Assembly: GCA_028724265.1 (NCBI GenBank)
Contig: JAQYDG010000001.1
Coordinates: 1-64,000, forward strand
Origin: Actinomycetaceae bacterium
GTDB taxonomy: Bacteria > Actinomycetota > Actinomycetes > Actinomycetales > Actinomycetaceae
Reading direction: 5' to 3'
DNA: 64,000 nt
The notes under the pieces are model-generated. The model searched no databases and was not told the origin of the DNA. It worked only from the letters and a program-made list of their open reading frames with translations. The translations under genes were made by a program, and so were the position numbers. Below are positions 44,578 through 53,368 of this stretch, one piece after another. Position 1 is the stretch's first letter. Every line of letters starts with the position of its first letter.

Positions 44578-46017
44578 CTAAAACTCATGGCGTTTTCTAT
44601 AGCGTTGGCGAGGACTGCGTGGCGGTTCTGTTGCCTCGATGGTGCCTGCGTGTATCAAGGTGTTGATCGCATTCTGCACTGACGTTCTGCTCAGCCCCGT
44701 GAGGCTGATGAGTTCGCTGGTTGACGCGGATTCCCTTTCGGAGAGAATGCGTGCAACGCGGTCTTTTGCGGTTCCATGCTTCTCGGCTGGAACAAGTGCG
44801 CGTCTGTGGAAAGTGACGGTGAACTGCGATAGGTCGTCCTTAAATTCAGCCGGGGGCATGGACGCGTCTTTCAGTGACTGTTGAATTGTTTGGATTCCTG
44901 TACCTCGATTTTCTGCCACAATACCTCCGCCGGGGAGGGTCACGGCCTCCAAAAATGTCGCAAGCCTTTGATTTCGCGTGGCTGAAACGCCTGCATCTGC
45001 AAGGGTTGGGATCGACGTATTTCCGAACAGTCCGCCTGGGCTCGTTATTTCAAGGCGATCGACGTACATGTTCACCTGGACTTGCGTTCCCCGCGCGTCA
45101 GGTGAATAGTCTCGGTGCATCAGGGCGTTCGTTACGGCCTCCCTTACTGCTACGAGAGGATAATCGGGTACATTAGTGCGGAAAGTGTCACCAATATAGG
45201 CGCCGGTTCGCATGTTTTTTGCAACCCGAGCAACCGCCGATTCAACAAGTTCCGGTATCGAACCTGCAAGTGTGGCGCTGTCCAAGAGTCTTGCGCCTGT
45301 TGTGATGTCGCCTTTTGACGTACCGGGGAACATTGCCCACGTAACTGTTAAACGAGGGAAGAACTCTTGCGGATATTCGCCCATTGACAGGAGTGCGGCG
45401 AGTGTGGGGTGTCCGTCTGTTGCAATTCTCAAGTGGCGAAGTGCCTGATCGTATCCATGTGCAAATGTCCGTGGCCGATCAGCCTTCTGACGGTCGAGAT
45501 ACGGGTTCAGGATGTCCGCCGCGAGATCGGAGATATTCGCGTCTGTAATTATTTCATCGTCCCAACGGGGTTGAGAATGCTGCTCGATGAGCCGATCAAC
45601 CTCGTACTTGGTCAGGCGTAAGTCGCCGTCTCCCGTTCTTCGATAGGATCCTCCGTAGCGGCCCTGATCTGTGACGAAGCACGGCTTCTCGAATGCGGGA
45701 AGGGCTGGGATATCAGCAACAAGTATGTTCGTATCTTCAAATTTTTGGATAAGGATCTGAGGCCGAACGGGTGGGGTCATTTGACTGCAGCGAGCGATAA
45801 GCTGGTTTTGAGCCTTAGCTGGACTAAAACCAGGCACGGGTGCGAAACCGTCTTTCTCGGACAGTCCAATAATGAGCAGCCCGCCTGCTCCATTTGAGAA
45901 TGCAGAGAGGGTTGGACGTACTTCCTTGCCTACTCCGCTTTTAACTTCCACATTCTGGGAATCAAAACCAAGAACACGCAGGTTTGAGATAGTGCTTTCA
46001 ATGTCTGCAGCCGACAT
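44578..46017 (-). CDS. AlbA_2/Schlafen-type putative DNA-binding ATPase-like regulator
   Basis: A 479-residue protein of the family often labelled ATP-dependent DNA helicase-like transcriptional regulator. The N-terminal AlbA_2 (Schlafen) domain has NVEVKSGVGKEVRPTLSAF and GGLLIIGLSEKDGF. A middle region carries NALMHRDYSPDARG and the LEITSPGGLFG strand typical of the HATPase-like C-terminal module (residues about 290-390). The end (about 418-470) is a winged helix with SELISLTGLSRTSVQNAINTL split over two helices. Iteron arrays lie directly upstream of the start and directly downstream of the stop, which suggests autoregulation. No good Shine-Dalgarno. Divergent from the butanediol dehydrogenase-like gene. 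Its target genes are unknown. Confidence 0.82.
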   Translation of the reverse strand: MSAADIESTISNLRVLGFDSQNVEVKSGVGKEVRPTLSAFSNGAGGLLIIGLSEKDGFAPVPGFSPAKAQNQLIARCSQMTPPVRPQILIQKFEDTNILVADIPALPAFEKPCFVTDQGRYGGSYRRTGDGDLRLTKYEVDRLIEQHSQPRWDDEIITDANISDLAADILNPYLDRQKADRPRTFAHGYDQALRHLRIATDGHPTLAALLSMGEYPQEFFPRLTVTWAMFPGTSKGDITTGARLLDSATLAGSIPELVESAVARVAKNMRTGAYIGDTFRTNVPDYPLVAVREAVTNALMHRDYSPDARGTQVQVNMYVDRLEITSPGGLFGNTSIPTLADAGVSATRNQRLATFLEAVTLPGGGIVAENRGTGIQTIQQSLKDASMPPAEFKDDLSQFTVTFHRRALVPAEKHGTAKDRVARILSERESASTSELISLTGLSRTSVQNAINTLIHAGTIEATEPPRSPRQRYRKRHEF

Positions 46018-46018
46018 A

Positions 46019-46117
46019 CCACTTAACTTACCAGTTAACTTCCCACCCTGGTATGTTATGTGGGAAGTTAAGTGGGAAGTTAAGTGGGAAGCTCAGGCAG
46101 CGGCGGTCTTTTGCCGA
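46019..46117. repeat. upstream iteron array / likely operator
   Basis: Two leftward 12-bp units (46022, 46034), a 3-bp centre, then four rightward units at 46049, 46061, 46073 and 46085 (TGGGAAGTTAAG type; the first and last diverged). It begins 2 bases before the AlbA-domain gene's start codon and so overlaps its promoter. Regular 12-bp spacing is not helical-turn spacing (10.5), but fits a protein binding in a row. Confidence 0.9.
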
Positions 46118-46305
46118 GTGGCGCGGCGCGAATGCGCTGATTGTGAGCTGACTCGTGTAGGTGTTGGTGTGCGGGTCTGTGGAGGTTTGCGGCTGACTTG
46201 CCGACGCACTAAATTTGCGCATGGTGATTTTCAGCCGTAGGCAGCAAGAATAACGTCACCGTTCGTGCGGCTGAGAGTCACGATGTATTTTGCGAGGAGG
46301 CAACA

Positions 46306-47382
46306 ATGAAGGCAGTGCGGCTCTACGGAGCGAAAGATATTCGTATTGATGAGGTTGAGGAGCCGGGTGCACCGGAGGCGGGGTGGATCCAAGTCGAGGT
46401 CGGTTGGGCAGGTATTTGCGGTTCTGACCTGCACTTGTACGCGGACGGGCCAATGTGGCCAGCAACGCCTGACGTTGATCGCCCGCAGCCGGTCACCGGA
46501 GCGAATCTTCCCTTTACGCTCGGACACGAGTTCTCCGGAACAGTGACGGCTCTCGGTGATGGCGTTGATGGCTTAGCTGTGGGGGATCGCGTCGCTGTGA
46601 TGGCCGGCGTGTGGTGTGGCAAGTGCGCGGCATGTAAGGCTGGGAAAACGAATCTCTGTGAAAACAGGTGGGGTTTAGGCTTATCCGGGCTCGGTGGAGG
46701 ACTGAGCGCGAAGGTCAACATGCCAGCTAAAGTAGCTGTTCCCGTCGGTGATATGGCTCTTGAGCATGCTGCCATGATTGAACCTTTGTCTGTTTCAACG
46801 CACGGCGTTCGCCTGGCCGGTGTCAAAGAAGGTGACGTTGTGGTGATCGGCGGTGCTGGCCCGATTGGTGTGTTTGCTGCTGCCGTTGCGCACGCGAAGG
46901 GAGCACGCGTCATCATTTCTGAACCGAATGAAGCTCGTCGCCGCACAGCAGTTGACACGGGTGTGGCCTTCCTCGGTGTTGATCCTATGTCCGAAGATCT
47001 CAAGGCGATTGTTGAGCGCGAAACGAACGGGCATATGGCAGACGTTGCCATTGATGCTGCGGGTGTGATTCCGGTGATCAATAGTCTGCTGGACGTCGTC
47101 AAAGTCGGCGGGCATCTTCAGCTCATTGCTATTCCTCAGAAGCAGTGGGAGGTTAACATTGCCAATCAGCTGCATCATTCGGAGGTGACGGTGACGGGCA
47201 CCTACGGTTATGTTCGTGAAGATTACGAGGATTCGATCGCGCTGATTAACTCCGGCAAGCTTGACCTCGACCCCTACATTTCAGCGAAGATTTCAACGGA
47301 TGAGATCGTTGACAAGGGTTTTGCGACGCTGATGGATCGCGCGTCCACTGCTGTGAAGATTCTGGTTGATCCGCGGGCGTAA
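46306..47382 (+). CDS. zinc-dependent 2,3-butanediol dehydrogenase-like enzyme
   Basis: A 358-residue medium-chain dehydrogenase. Catalytic zinc region: AGICGSDLHLY and LGHEFSG; structural zinc Cys: CGKCAACKAGKTNLC; Rossmann loop: VIGGAGPIGVFAAAVA. Overall closest in pattern to (R,R)-butanediol/acetoin dehydrogenases, though sorbitol or threonine dehydrogenase cannot be excluded. GAGGAGG before the ATG. It shares a 288-base divergent region with the AlbA-domain regulator, so it is a candidate target. Confidence 0.85.
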   Translation: MKAVRLYGAKDIRIDEVEEPGAPEAGWIQVEVGWAGICGSDLHLYADGPMWPATPDVDRPQPVTGANLPFTLGHEFSGTVTALGDGVDGLAVGDRVAVMAGVWCGKCAACKAGKTNLCENRWGLGLSGLGGGLSAKVNMPAKVAVPVGDMALEHAAMIEPLSVSTHGVRLAGVKEGDVVVIGGAGPIGVFAAAVAHAKGARVIISEPNEARRRTAVDTGVAFLGVDPMSEDLKAIVERETNGHMADVAIDAAGVIPVINSLLDVVKVGGHLQLIAIPQKQWEVNIANQLHHSEVTVTGTYGYVREDYEDSIALINSGKLDLDPYISAKISTDEIVDKGFATLMDRASTAVKILVDPRA

Positions 47383-47871
47383 CGTGTACTGCGGTGAGCG
47401 TTAAGGCTTGTCGCGTTGCGAGTACGGTGCACCGCGATCAGTGGGCATCATGCGTGTAGCGTTGAGCATTCGATATGCGATCTTGTGTGACGTTCGTGGA
47501 TGAGATGCGTCATTGAGGTGGGTGGTGACAACCCTACTGCGGGGAGTTGCCACCCACTTTGTGCCAGCCGTCATCCTCGTCAGTGTCGCGAATCCTCATG
47601 TTCACCAGTATTGACAGTATTGACGAGGATAAGCGTCAAAATGCGGGCATAACCGAACGCCCATAGGTGCTTACAGATATGTGTGCAGTTATGCCTGACC
47701 AAACAGCCTGATGGAACAGAATAATGTGGCTTGTTAGCGCTGAATAGCTTGACTTGCTGGCGTGTCTGCGCGCCTCGTCAAAACAATTTCACCTATGCCT
47801 CTTGAGATGGCTCGAATTGAGATTGTTCAAAATTTGCACCACGAAACACCATGACATGCAATACCACGACG
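47383..47871. other. gap with terminator, no gene seen
   Basis: Includes a hairpin at 47518-47560 (GTGGGTGG with CCACCCAC, extended by CAAC/GTTG, then TTTG) that likely ends the dehydrogenase transcript. The remainder has no supported gene. Confidence 0.5.
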
Positions 47872-47946
47872 TGGTAGGCCCAATGGGACTCGAACCCACA
47901 ACCCACGGATTAAAAGTCCGCTGCTCTACCATTGAGCTATAGGCCC
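47872..47946 (-). tRNA. tRNA-Lys (TTT)
   Basis: 72-nt cloverleaf plus an encoded CCA: acceptor GGGCCTA/TGGGCCT, anticodon loop CTTTTAA, T-loop GTTCGAGTC. Unlike the three tRNAs at 41 kb, its 3' CCA is in the DNA. Confidence 0.95.
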
Positions 47947-48325
47947 ACACTCAACCGAACGGTTAAGCGCCTATCATCATACGCTCTTTTGCCCCGTGCA
48001 GGTAATCTGTGATGTTCACTCATAGAAATCGTTGCGAGGCATGTGCAGAGCGAATGCGTTGTGCGTTGTTGAGCTGACGCGTTGCATCGTGCGAGGCAAA
48101 CGTAACACCTTGTGTGAGGCTGACGCGAAGCTCCTTGTGCGGGCTGCCGCAACGCATCTCATGAGGCTGATGCAGTATGTAACACAGCGCCTAACACAGC
48201 ACGCCCCGAGAAAAGAGTCGAAGCAGCGTGCATGGCGCCGACCATATTGGGAATTTCGAATGCTCGCACATACACTAGACGTGAGAGGTGCATCTCACAC
48301 GTGATTGCAAGGAGGAGGATCCACG
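47947..48325. other. gap between tRNA-Lys and the hypothetical gene
   Basis: No supported gene. A small inverted repeat GTGAGA/TCTCAC (48281-48298) lies just before the ribosome site of the next gene. The region around 48030-48180 repeats words such as GCTGACGCG and GAGGC. Confidence 0.4.
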
Positions 48326-49036
48326 ATGGAGAGGATTCCGCGCCGGCCGGCGCAAATGAAGGATCAGCAGCTGGAGAACATTGCGTCACTTGACGATGTG
48401 CCGCAAGATTCCGAGGTCGCGCATACCACAGCACAGATCCTATTGCCCATGGGGAGGTTCCACCGAGAGGACGATCCTGAGCTCAAGCGGAGATTACTCA
48501 ACGTGATTGAGCGAGAGGGGATCGATGTGGTGGCGCAGATGTGGCAAAACTCGCCAGAGGAAACCCTCCCGGGAGCGCTCTGGCGCGGGTTTTTGCTGCG
48601 TGAATGGATTCGCCGTTTCCCACACGAGGCTGACGAGCGCTACGCGGCAGCTCGTGCAGATTATGAGGCGTCCGGCGCAGAATACGGCGCCTCTGGAGGT
48701 GAACTCGACTCGTCCGGCGCTGGCAAGGGACTGGACGATGCTAAGGGAATCGACGCTCCAGAAGATCAGCATCGTACCCTCAACATTCCGGATCCTGACT
48801 CAGTTCAGGCACAGTGGGACGCCGTGTTGAGAGGTAATTTCGACGGTGACTTTGCTCAGGTACTGTGTGATTCTGCCCGGCTGACGAGTTTTCTGGCTCA
48901 TTCAGATCCTTCGTGGGTGCGCGATGAAGCTCATCCGCTCGCAACGCCTGTGACAGTGCGCGACCACGCCATGGAACGCACGTCGCGTGAGTTTCGAACT
49001 GCAGGCGAGAAGTTCCGGGAAGGAACGCTGGAATAG
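48326..49036 (+). CDS. conserved actinobacterial hypothetical protein
   Basis: A 236-residue soluble protein, start ATG 48326 behind GGAGGAGG. A conserved-looking core EREGIDVVAQMWQNSPEETLPGALWR followed by FLLREWIRRFP suggests a helical domain seen in other actinobacteria, but I cannot name it. Residues about 112-150 are Gly/Ser/Ala/Glu-rich, coded by imperfect repeats. A second helical region (about 165-200) follows. No signal or membrane segment. Confidence 0.6.
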   Translation: MERIPRRPAQMKDQQLENIASLDDVPQDSEVAHTTAQILLPMGRFHREDDPELKRRLLNVIEREGIDVVAQMWQNSPEETLPGALWRGFLLREWIRRFPHEADERYAAARADYEASGAEYGASGGELDSSGAGKGLDDAKGIDAPEDQHRTLNIPDPDSVQAQWDAVLRGNFDGDFAQVLCDSARLTSFLAHSDPSWVRDEAHPLATPVTVRDHAMERTSREFRTAGEKFREGTLE

Positions 49037-49266
49037 GGCTCTGAATAGGGCTCTGTCGAGCCACACTTTGTTGAACCACACAGTGGAGCCATGTGGGAAC
49101 CGCACGGGAACCACGCGAGAACCACAAGGTACGCCGCATCTCGATCTGCACGCGCACCTGTTCGCTTCGGAACTCTTGTGCTGAGCGGGCTCGTTTGCGT
49201 GGGTGCGTCGCTTAGTCGTGGTGGGTCTGCTGAGAGGGTGGGCTGTCTGCTTAGCTAGTTGCTTAT

Positions 49267-50436
49267 TTAGCGGGCGGGTTCCTCCTCTGCGAGTTCACTG
49301 TGCAGCGGCTTGGCGAGGTGTTGCCACGTCCACGCATCATGAATCCATTGGTGTCCCCTCTTGCCCATTGCGCGTGCTCGCTCGGGATCTTCAAGGAGGT
49401 AACAGAGTCCAGCGTAAATCGCGTTGTCGTGGTGGCCAGCTGCGACAACCCCCGTTGTCCCATCGATAACGGCTTCGGGAGCTCCTCCTGAATCACCAGC
49501 CAACACGGGCAATCCAGCTGAGTATGCCTCAAGGTACACCAGGCCGAGGCCTTCAATATCCAAACCGTGAAAACGTGTGCGGCATGGCATCGCAAATACG
49601 TCCCCCAGGGAGTAGTGCGCAGAAAGTTCAGTGCCTTTAACTTCGCCGGTCAGCGTAATAGTGCGTGCCGCTTCTGACGGAAGATGCTCGATCATTCTAC
49701 GAAGGTGCTGTTCGTAGGGTCCTTTGCCGACGATCACGAGGTGCGCGCGCGGGAACCGCTGATGAACGCGCGGCCACACGCGAATGAGGGAGTCCTGCCC
49801 TTTGCGTGCCACCAGACGCGAAATGCAGACCACGACTGGCGCATCGTCGGCAATTGCGTAGCGTTTGCGGAGCTTGGCTCGGCTTCGCGGAGAAAACTGG
49901 ATTGCGTTAGGGTCGATTCCGCCGGGCATCCGTACCGTATGTGTGGCTCCAATTGACGGAGCTAAGCGGCGCAGTGTCGCCTTCGTCAAATATGTGACGG
50001 TGTCTGCACTGTGAAAGATGTGACGCACCAAGGCATGGGCGCCGGGAACCATCGTCCAGCCAATCTCGTGCCCATGCGTGGTGGCGACCACGTGGAGCGC
50101 GCCGGCCCGCCGCGCCGCCCCCGCCATGATGCCAAGGGGTGCTGAAGCGCCAAACCATACAGTGCGAATGTGGTAGCGGCGGATCAGCTGCTGCATGCGT
50201 TTCACGATTGCTGGGGTTGGCAGCATCATGGTGGTGGCGGCGCGGACAACCGTGAACGGTTGGGCGGCATCCCACTCGGCTGCGCTCGGCCCAGCCGCCA
50301 CATCGCTCGGCCTGGGGGAAGAGCAAAACACAACGAGGCGGCTGGGGTCGAGCTGGCGGGTGAAACCGTCCAGGTAGGTTTGGATGCCGCCGGCGCGCGG
50401 GGGGAAGTCGTTCGTCACAAGGAGCGTCATGCCCAT
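49267..50436 (-). CDS. GT4 glycosyltransferase, PimB-like mannosyltransferase
   Basis: A 389-residue GT-B enzyme. The start is ATG 50436 with AAGGAG 8 bases upstream. NDFPPRAGGIQTYLDGF, GHEIGW, and the donor site EGLGLVYLEAYSAGLPVL (EX7E type) match the phosphatidylinositol-mannoside alpha-1,6-mannosyltransferase group of actinobacteria. It would add mannose from GDP-mannose to a lipid acceptor at the inner leaflet. Exact acceptor inferred. Confidence 0.82.
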   Translation of the reverse strand: MGMTLLVTNDFPPRAGGIQTYLDGFTRQLDPSRLVVFCSSPRPSDVAAGPSAAEWDAAQPFTVVRAATTMMLPTPAIVKRMQQLIRRYHIRTVWFGASAPLGIMAGAARRAGALHVVATTHGHEIGWTMVPGAHALVRHIFHSADTVTYLTKATLRRLAPSIGATHTVRMPGGIDPNAIQFSPRSRAKLRKRYAIADDAPVVVCISRLVARKGQDSLIRVWPRVHQRFPRAHLVIVGKGPYEQHLRRMIEHLPSEAARTITLTGEVKGTELSAHYSLGDVFAMPCRTRFHGLDIEGLGLVYLEAYSAGLPVLAGDSGGAPEAVIDGTTGVVAAGHHDNAIYAGLCYLLEDPERARAMGKRGHQWIHDAWTWQHLAKPLHSELAEEEPAR

Positions 50437-50746
50437 CGGGGTAGCTCCTTGAGAGGAAAGGTACTGTGAGGAAGGGTACTGAGAGGAGGGGTACTCGTCT
50501 GGTGTGTGCCCGGATATGGGGCGGTTCATACGTCCGCCATCGTTGTGCGTGTTGGATCTTCTGGTGTGCTGTGCCACTCGTTGCCCCTCTGTGTATGCTC
50601 CGCGTATTCCGTGTGCTCGCGTGCGCTGTACCGTTCGTGTGTTCCGCGGTTTCGCTGGTCTGCGCCGCCTCGTAGCCGGTCTACCCGCACCCTGGTACAA
50701 CCCGAACTACCCGTCTCTAGTGCAACCGGTCTACCTGTTGTGCTCG
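50437..50746. repeat. gap holding three 15-bp tandem repeats
   Basis: GAGGAAAGGTACTGT, GAGGAAGGGTACTGA and GAGGAGGGGTACTCG lie head to tail at 50453-50497, just before the PimB-like gene on its upstream side. No gene is supported in the remaining sequence. Confidence 0.75.
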
Positions 50747-51484
50747 TCAGGATGCGCTGCTGTGCTGCGGTGTTGTTTGCAGTAGGTTCGTCAGCCGTTT
50801 TGCGCTTGCCATCACTGCTGTGGCATGGTGCCTGCCTGGTTGGTGCCCGATGCGTTCAACAGGGCCGGAAATTGCTACAGCCGCTACAACTTTGCCATCG
50901 GTTCCACGCACAGGCGCTGCGATAGATGCCACGCCTGGTTCGCGGTCTCCAACAGACTGAGCCCAACCGCGCCGGCGCACTGCGGATAAATTCGTTGCCG
51001 TAAAACCAGCTCCTTGTAGTCCGCGGTGCAGAATTTCAGGTTCTTCCCACGCCAACAGAATTTGGGGAGCAGCACCCGTTTTCATCGAGAGGACTGCGCC
51101 AACGGGAATCGAATCCCGCAGTCCGGAAGACCGCTCTGCACTGGCGACGCAGATGCATGCTTCTCCCTGGCGGCGGAAGAGTTGAGCAGATTCCCCTGTG
51201 TGGTCACGCAGCGCGGTCAGAACAGGACTTGCCAACGCAAGGAGCCGATCCTCGCCAGCCGAGGCTGCGAGTTCTGTGAGGCGTGGTCCCAAGACGAAGC
51301 GTCCTTGCATATCGCGCGTGACGAAACGATGAAATTCCAACGCGACGGCAAGCCGATGTGCGGTAGGGCGAGCCAAGTGCGTGGCGGAGACGAGTTCTGC
51401 CAGTGTCTGTGGGCCGTCTTCGAGTGCGGAGAGCACGGCAGCTGCTTTGTCTAGAACACCAACACCAGATCCGGAAATGCTCAT
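50747..51484 (-). CDS. ndgR: IclR-family regulator, NdgR type
   Basis: A 245-residue repressor/activator. The N-terminal winged helix starts SGVGVLDKAAAVLSALEDGP with the recognition helix near RPTAHRLAVALEFH; the IclR effector domain includes GESAQLFRRQGEACICVASAE and RRRGWAQSVGDREPGVASIAAPV. The pattern closely fits NdgR/LtbR, which controls leucine and other amino acid genes and normally lies divergent from leuCD. Here it is divergent from murA, with no leuCD. AGGATCAC upstream acts as ribosome site. Confidence 0.9.
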   Translation of the reverse strand: MSISGSGVGVLDKAAAVLSALEDGPQTLAELVSATHLARPTAHRLAVALEFHRFVTRDMQGRFVLGPRLTELAASAGEDRLLALASPVLTALRDHTGESAQLFRRQGEACICVASAERSSGLRDSIPVGAVLSMKTGAAPQILLAWEEPEILHRGLQGAGFTATNLSAVRRRGWAQSVGDREPGVASIAAPVRGTDGKVVAAVAISGPVERIGHQPGRHHATAVMASAKRLTNLLQTTPQHSSAS

Positions 51485-51722
51485 ATTGTGATCCTTTCAT
51501 CTCATACCGTGATATGCAAGGGATATATGGTCTCAATACGTGGTGAAAAGGTACGTGGACTGTCGCTCGTGCGTATCTGGATGGGTGCGTTCATCCATGA
51601 GAGTGCGTACTGTTCATTCACCCGTGAGTGTATGGATGGTTCGTCATCGGCTGGAAATCACCCTCCCATTCCGTCGCTGTATCGAACACCGTAGAATGAT
51701 CAGTTGAGATGAACGGAGGAAC

Positions 51723-53081
51723 ATGGTCGGAACGCTTCGAGTGATGGGCGGCAAGCCCCTTGGCGGCGAGATTTCGGTGCGCGGCGCAAAGAACTTTGTG
51801 TCGAAAGCGATGGTTGCGTCTCTCCTGACACCAGAGACATCTGTGCTGCGGAATGTTCCCCTGATCAGGGACGTCGATATTGTGTCGGAGCTGATGAAGA
51901 TGCATGGGGCGTCTGTTGATTACGACCAAGAAGCCGGCGTGTTGACGATGACGCCAGGCCAGCTGCACTTGCCAGATGATGTGGTGGGGATGGACATGTT
52001 GGCGGGCTCGTCACGCATTCCCATTCTGTTCGCCGGGCCGCTGCTCCACTCGTTGGGGGAGGCATTCATCCCCGATCTGGGTGGCTGCCATATTGGCGGG
52101 CGCCCCGTTGATTTCCACGTGAATGTGCTCGAGGATTTTGGAGCACGGAGAATACAAGAAGATTCCGGCATGCACCTCGTGGCGGAGCACGGTCTGCGCG
52201 CAAAGCCAGTGCATTTACCGTACCCGTCTGTGGGTGCGACGGAGCAGACCCTATTTACAGCGGTGATGGCCGAAGGCATCACAGAGTTGACGAATGCTGC
52301 TGTTGAGCCCGAAATTATGGATCTGATCGCAGTACTCCAGAAGATGGGTGCCATTATCTCGGTGGATACCGACCGGACGATTCGTATCGAGGGTGTGTCG
52401 CAGCTGCATGGGTACACGCACACCGCTTTGCCAGATCGAATTGAGGTGGGCAGCTGGGCATCGGCAGCGCTCGCAACCCACGGCGATATCTATGTTCGTG
52501 GAGCCGAACAGAAGGATATGATGAGCTTCCTCAATGTGTACCGCAAGGTCGGGGGAGCATTCCAGGTAGATGATGACGGCATTCGTTTTTGGCACCCAGG
52601 CGGTGCACTTCATTCGATTTCGCTTGAAACCGACGTTCATCCTGGATTTATGACGGACTGGCAGCAGCCGTTGGTGGTTGCCCTGACGCAGGCAGATGGT
52701 ATGTCCATTGTGCACGAGACCGTGTATGAGAACCGCTTCGGATTCACAAAGTCTCTTGTCGATATGGGTGCGCATATCCAGCTCTATCGTGAGTGCTTGG
52801 GCGGGTCGCCGTGCCGTTTTGGTCGTCGTAATTTCTACCATTCTTGTGTGATTCAAGGCGCAACACCGTTGCAGGCTGCGGATGTTGTGGTACCTGACCT
52901 TCGTGGCGGCTTCAGTTATTTGATTGCGGCGCTGGCTGCACAGGGCACGTCGATGGTCTATGGTGTTGATCTGATCAACCGTGGTTACGAGCATTTTATG
53001 CAAAAACTTGAGAATCTGGGTGCGAGGGTTGAGAAGATCGACGTCGAGGCTAACGGCGATATTGTCGTAGGCTCGGATTAG
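51723..53081 (+). CDS. murA: UDP-N-acetylglucosamine 1-carboxyvinyltransferase
   Basis: A 452-residue enzyme adding enolpyruvate to UDP-GlcNAc, the first committed step of peptidoglycan synthesis. RGAKNFVSKAM binds substrate; Cys122 in LGGCHIGGRPVD corresponds to the fosfomycin-reactive Cys, unlike mycobacteria with Asp. PDLRGGFSYLIAAL and INRGYEHF are typical. CGGAGGAAC before the ATG. Its last codons TCG-GAT-TAG are tandemly repeated twice more past the stop. Confidence 0.95.
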   Translation: MVGTLRVMGGKPLGGEISVRGAKNFVSKAMVASLLTPETSVLRNVPLIRDVDIVSELMKMHGASVDYDQEAGVLTMTPGQLHLPDDVVGMDMLAGSSRIPILFAGPLLHSLGEAFIPDLGGCHIGGRPVDFHVNVLEDFGARRIQEDSGMHLVAEHGLRAKPVHLPYPSVGATEQTLFTAVMAEGITELTNAAVEPEIMDLIAVLQKMGAIISVDTDRTIRIEGVSQLHGYTHTALPDRIEVGSWASAALATHGDIYVRGAEQKDMMSFLNVYRKVGGAFQVDDDGIRFWHPGGALHSISLETDVHPGFMTDWQQPLVVALTQADGMSIVHETVYENRFGFTKSLVDMGAHIQLYRECLGGSPCRFGRRNFYHSCVIQGATPLQAADVVVPDLRGGFSYLIAALAAQGTSMVYGVDLINRGYEHFMQKLENLGARVEKIDVEANGDIVVGSD

Positions 53082-53099
53082 TCAGATTAGTCGGATTAG
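53073..53099 (+). repeat. 9-bp tandem repeat of the murA end
   Basis: TCGGATTAG, TCAGATTAG, TCGGATTAG: the final Ser-Asp-stop of murA is followed by two further in-frame copies, giving stop codons at 53079, 53088 and 53097. Confidence 0.92.
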
Positions 53100-53368
53100 T
53101 ATCAGCAAGACGAGCGCGGATTCGCGTGGGCACGCTGGCGGGCTAGGCCGATAACAGACACGTGCACAGACAGAACAGAACTGCATGCCCTCATTAATAT
53201 CGTGAGGCGATTCCGGCTCATTGTTTGTTCTCATCGTTTGTTCTGATGAATAATCGCTTGTTGCGATCAATGACGAATGAGATGTGAATACTTATCTGTG
53301 TGTTTGTCAGTGAATATGAGATCTGACGAAGCGGGCTGAGGAAGTCTGAGGAAAGGAATGCAGAGGAA

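Noticed and set aside
44430..46117. CRISPR-like array
   Set aside because: The 12-bp units are contiguous without spacers and there are no cas genes in the window.
45872..46240. Open frame on the plus strand reading WEVKWEVKWE across the iterons
   Set aside because: It is antisense to the AlbA-domain gene and its repeat is just the 12-bp iteron translated; no ribosome site.
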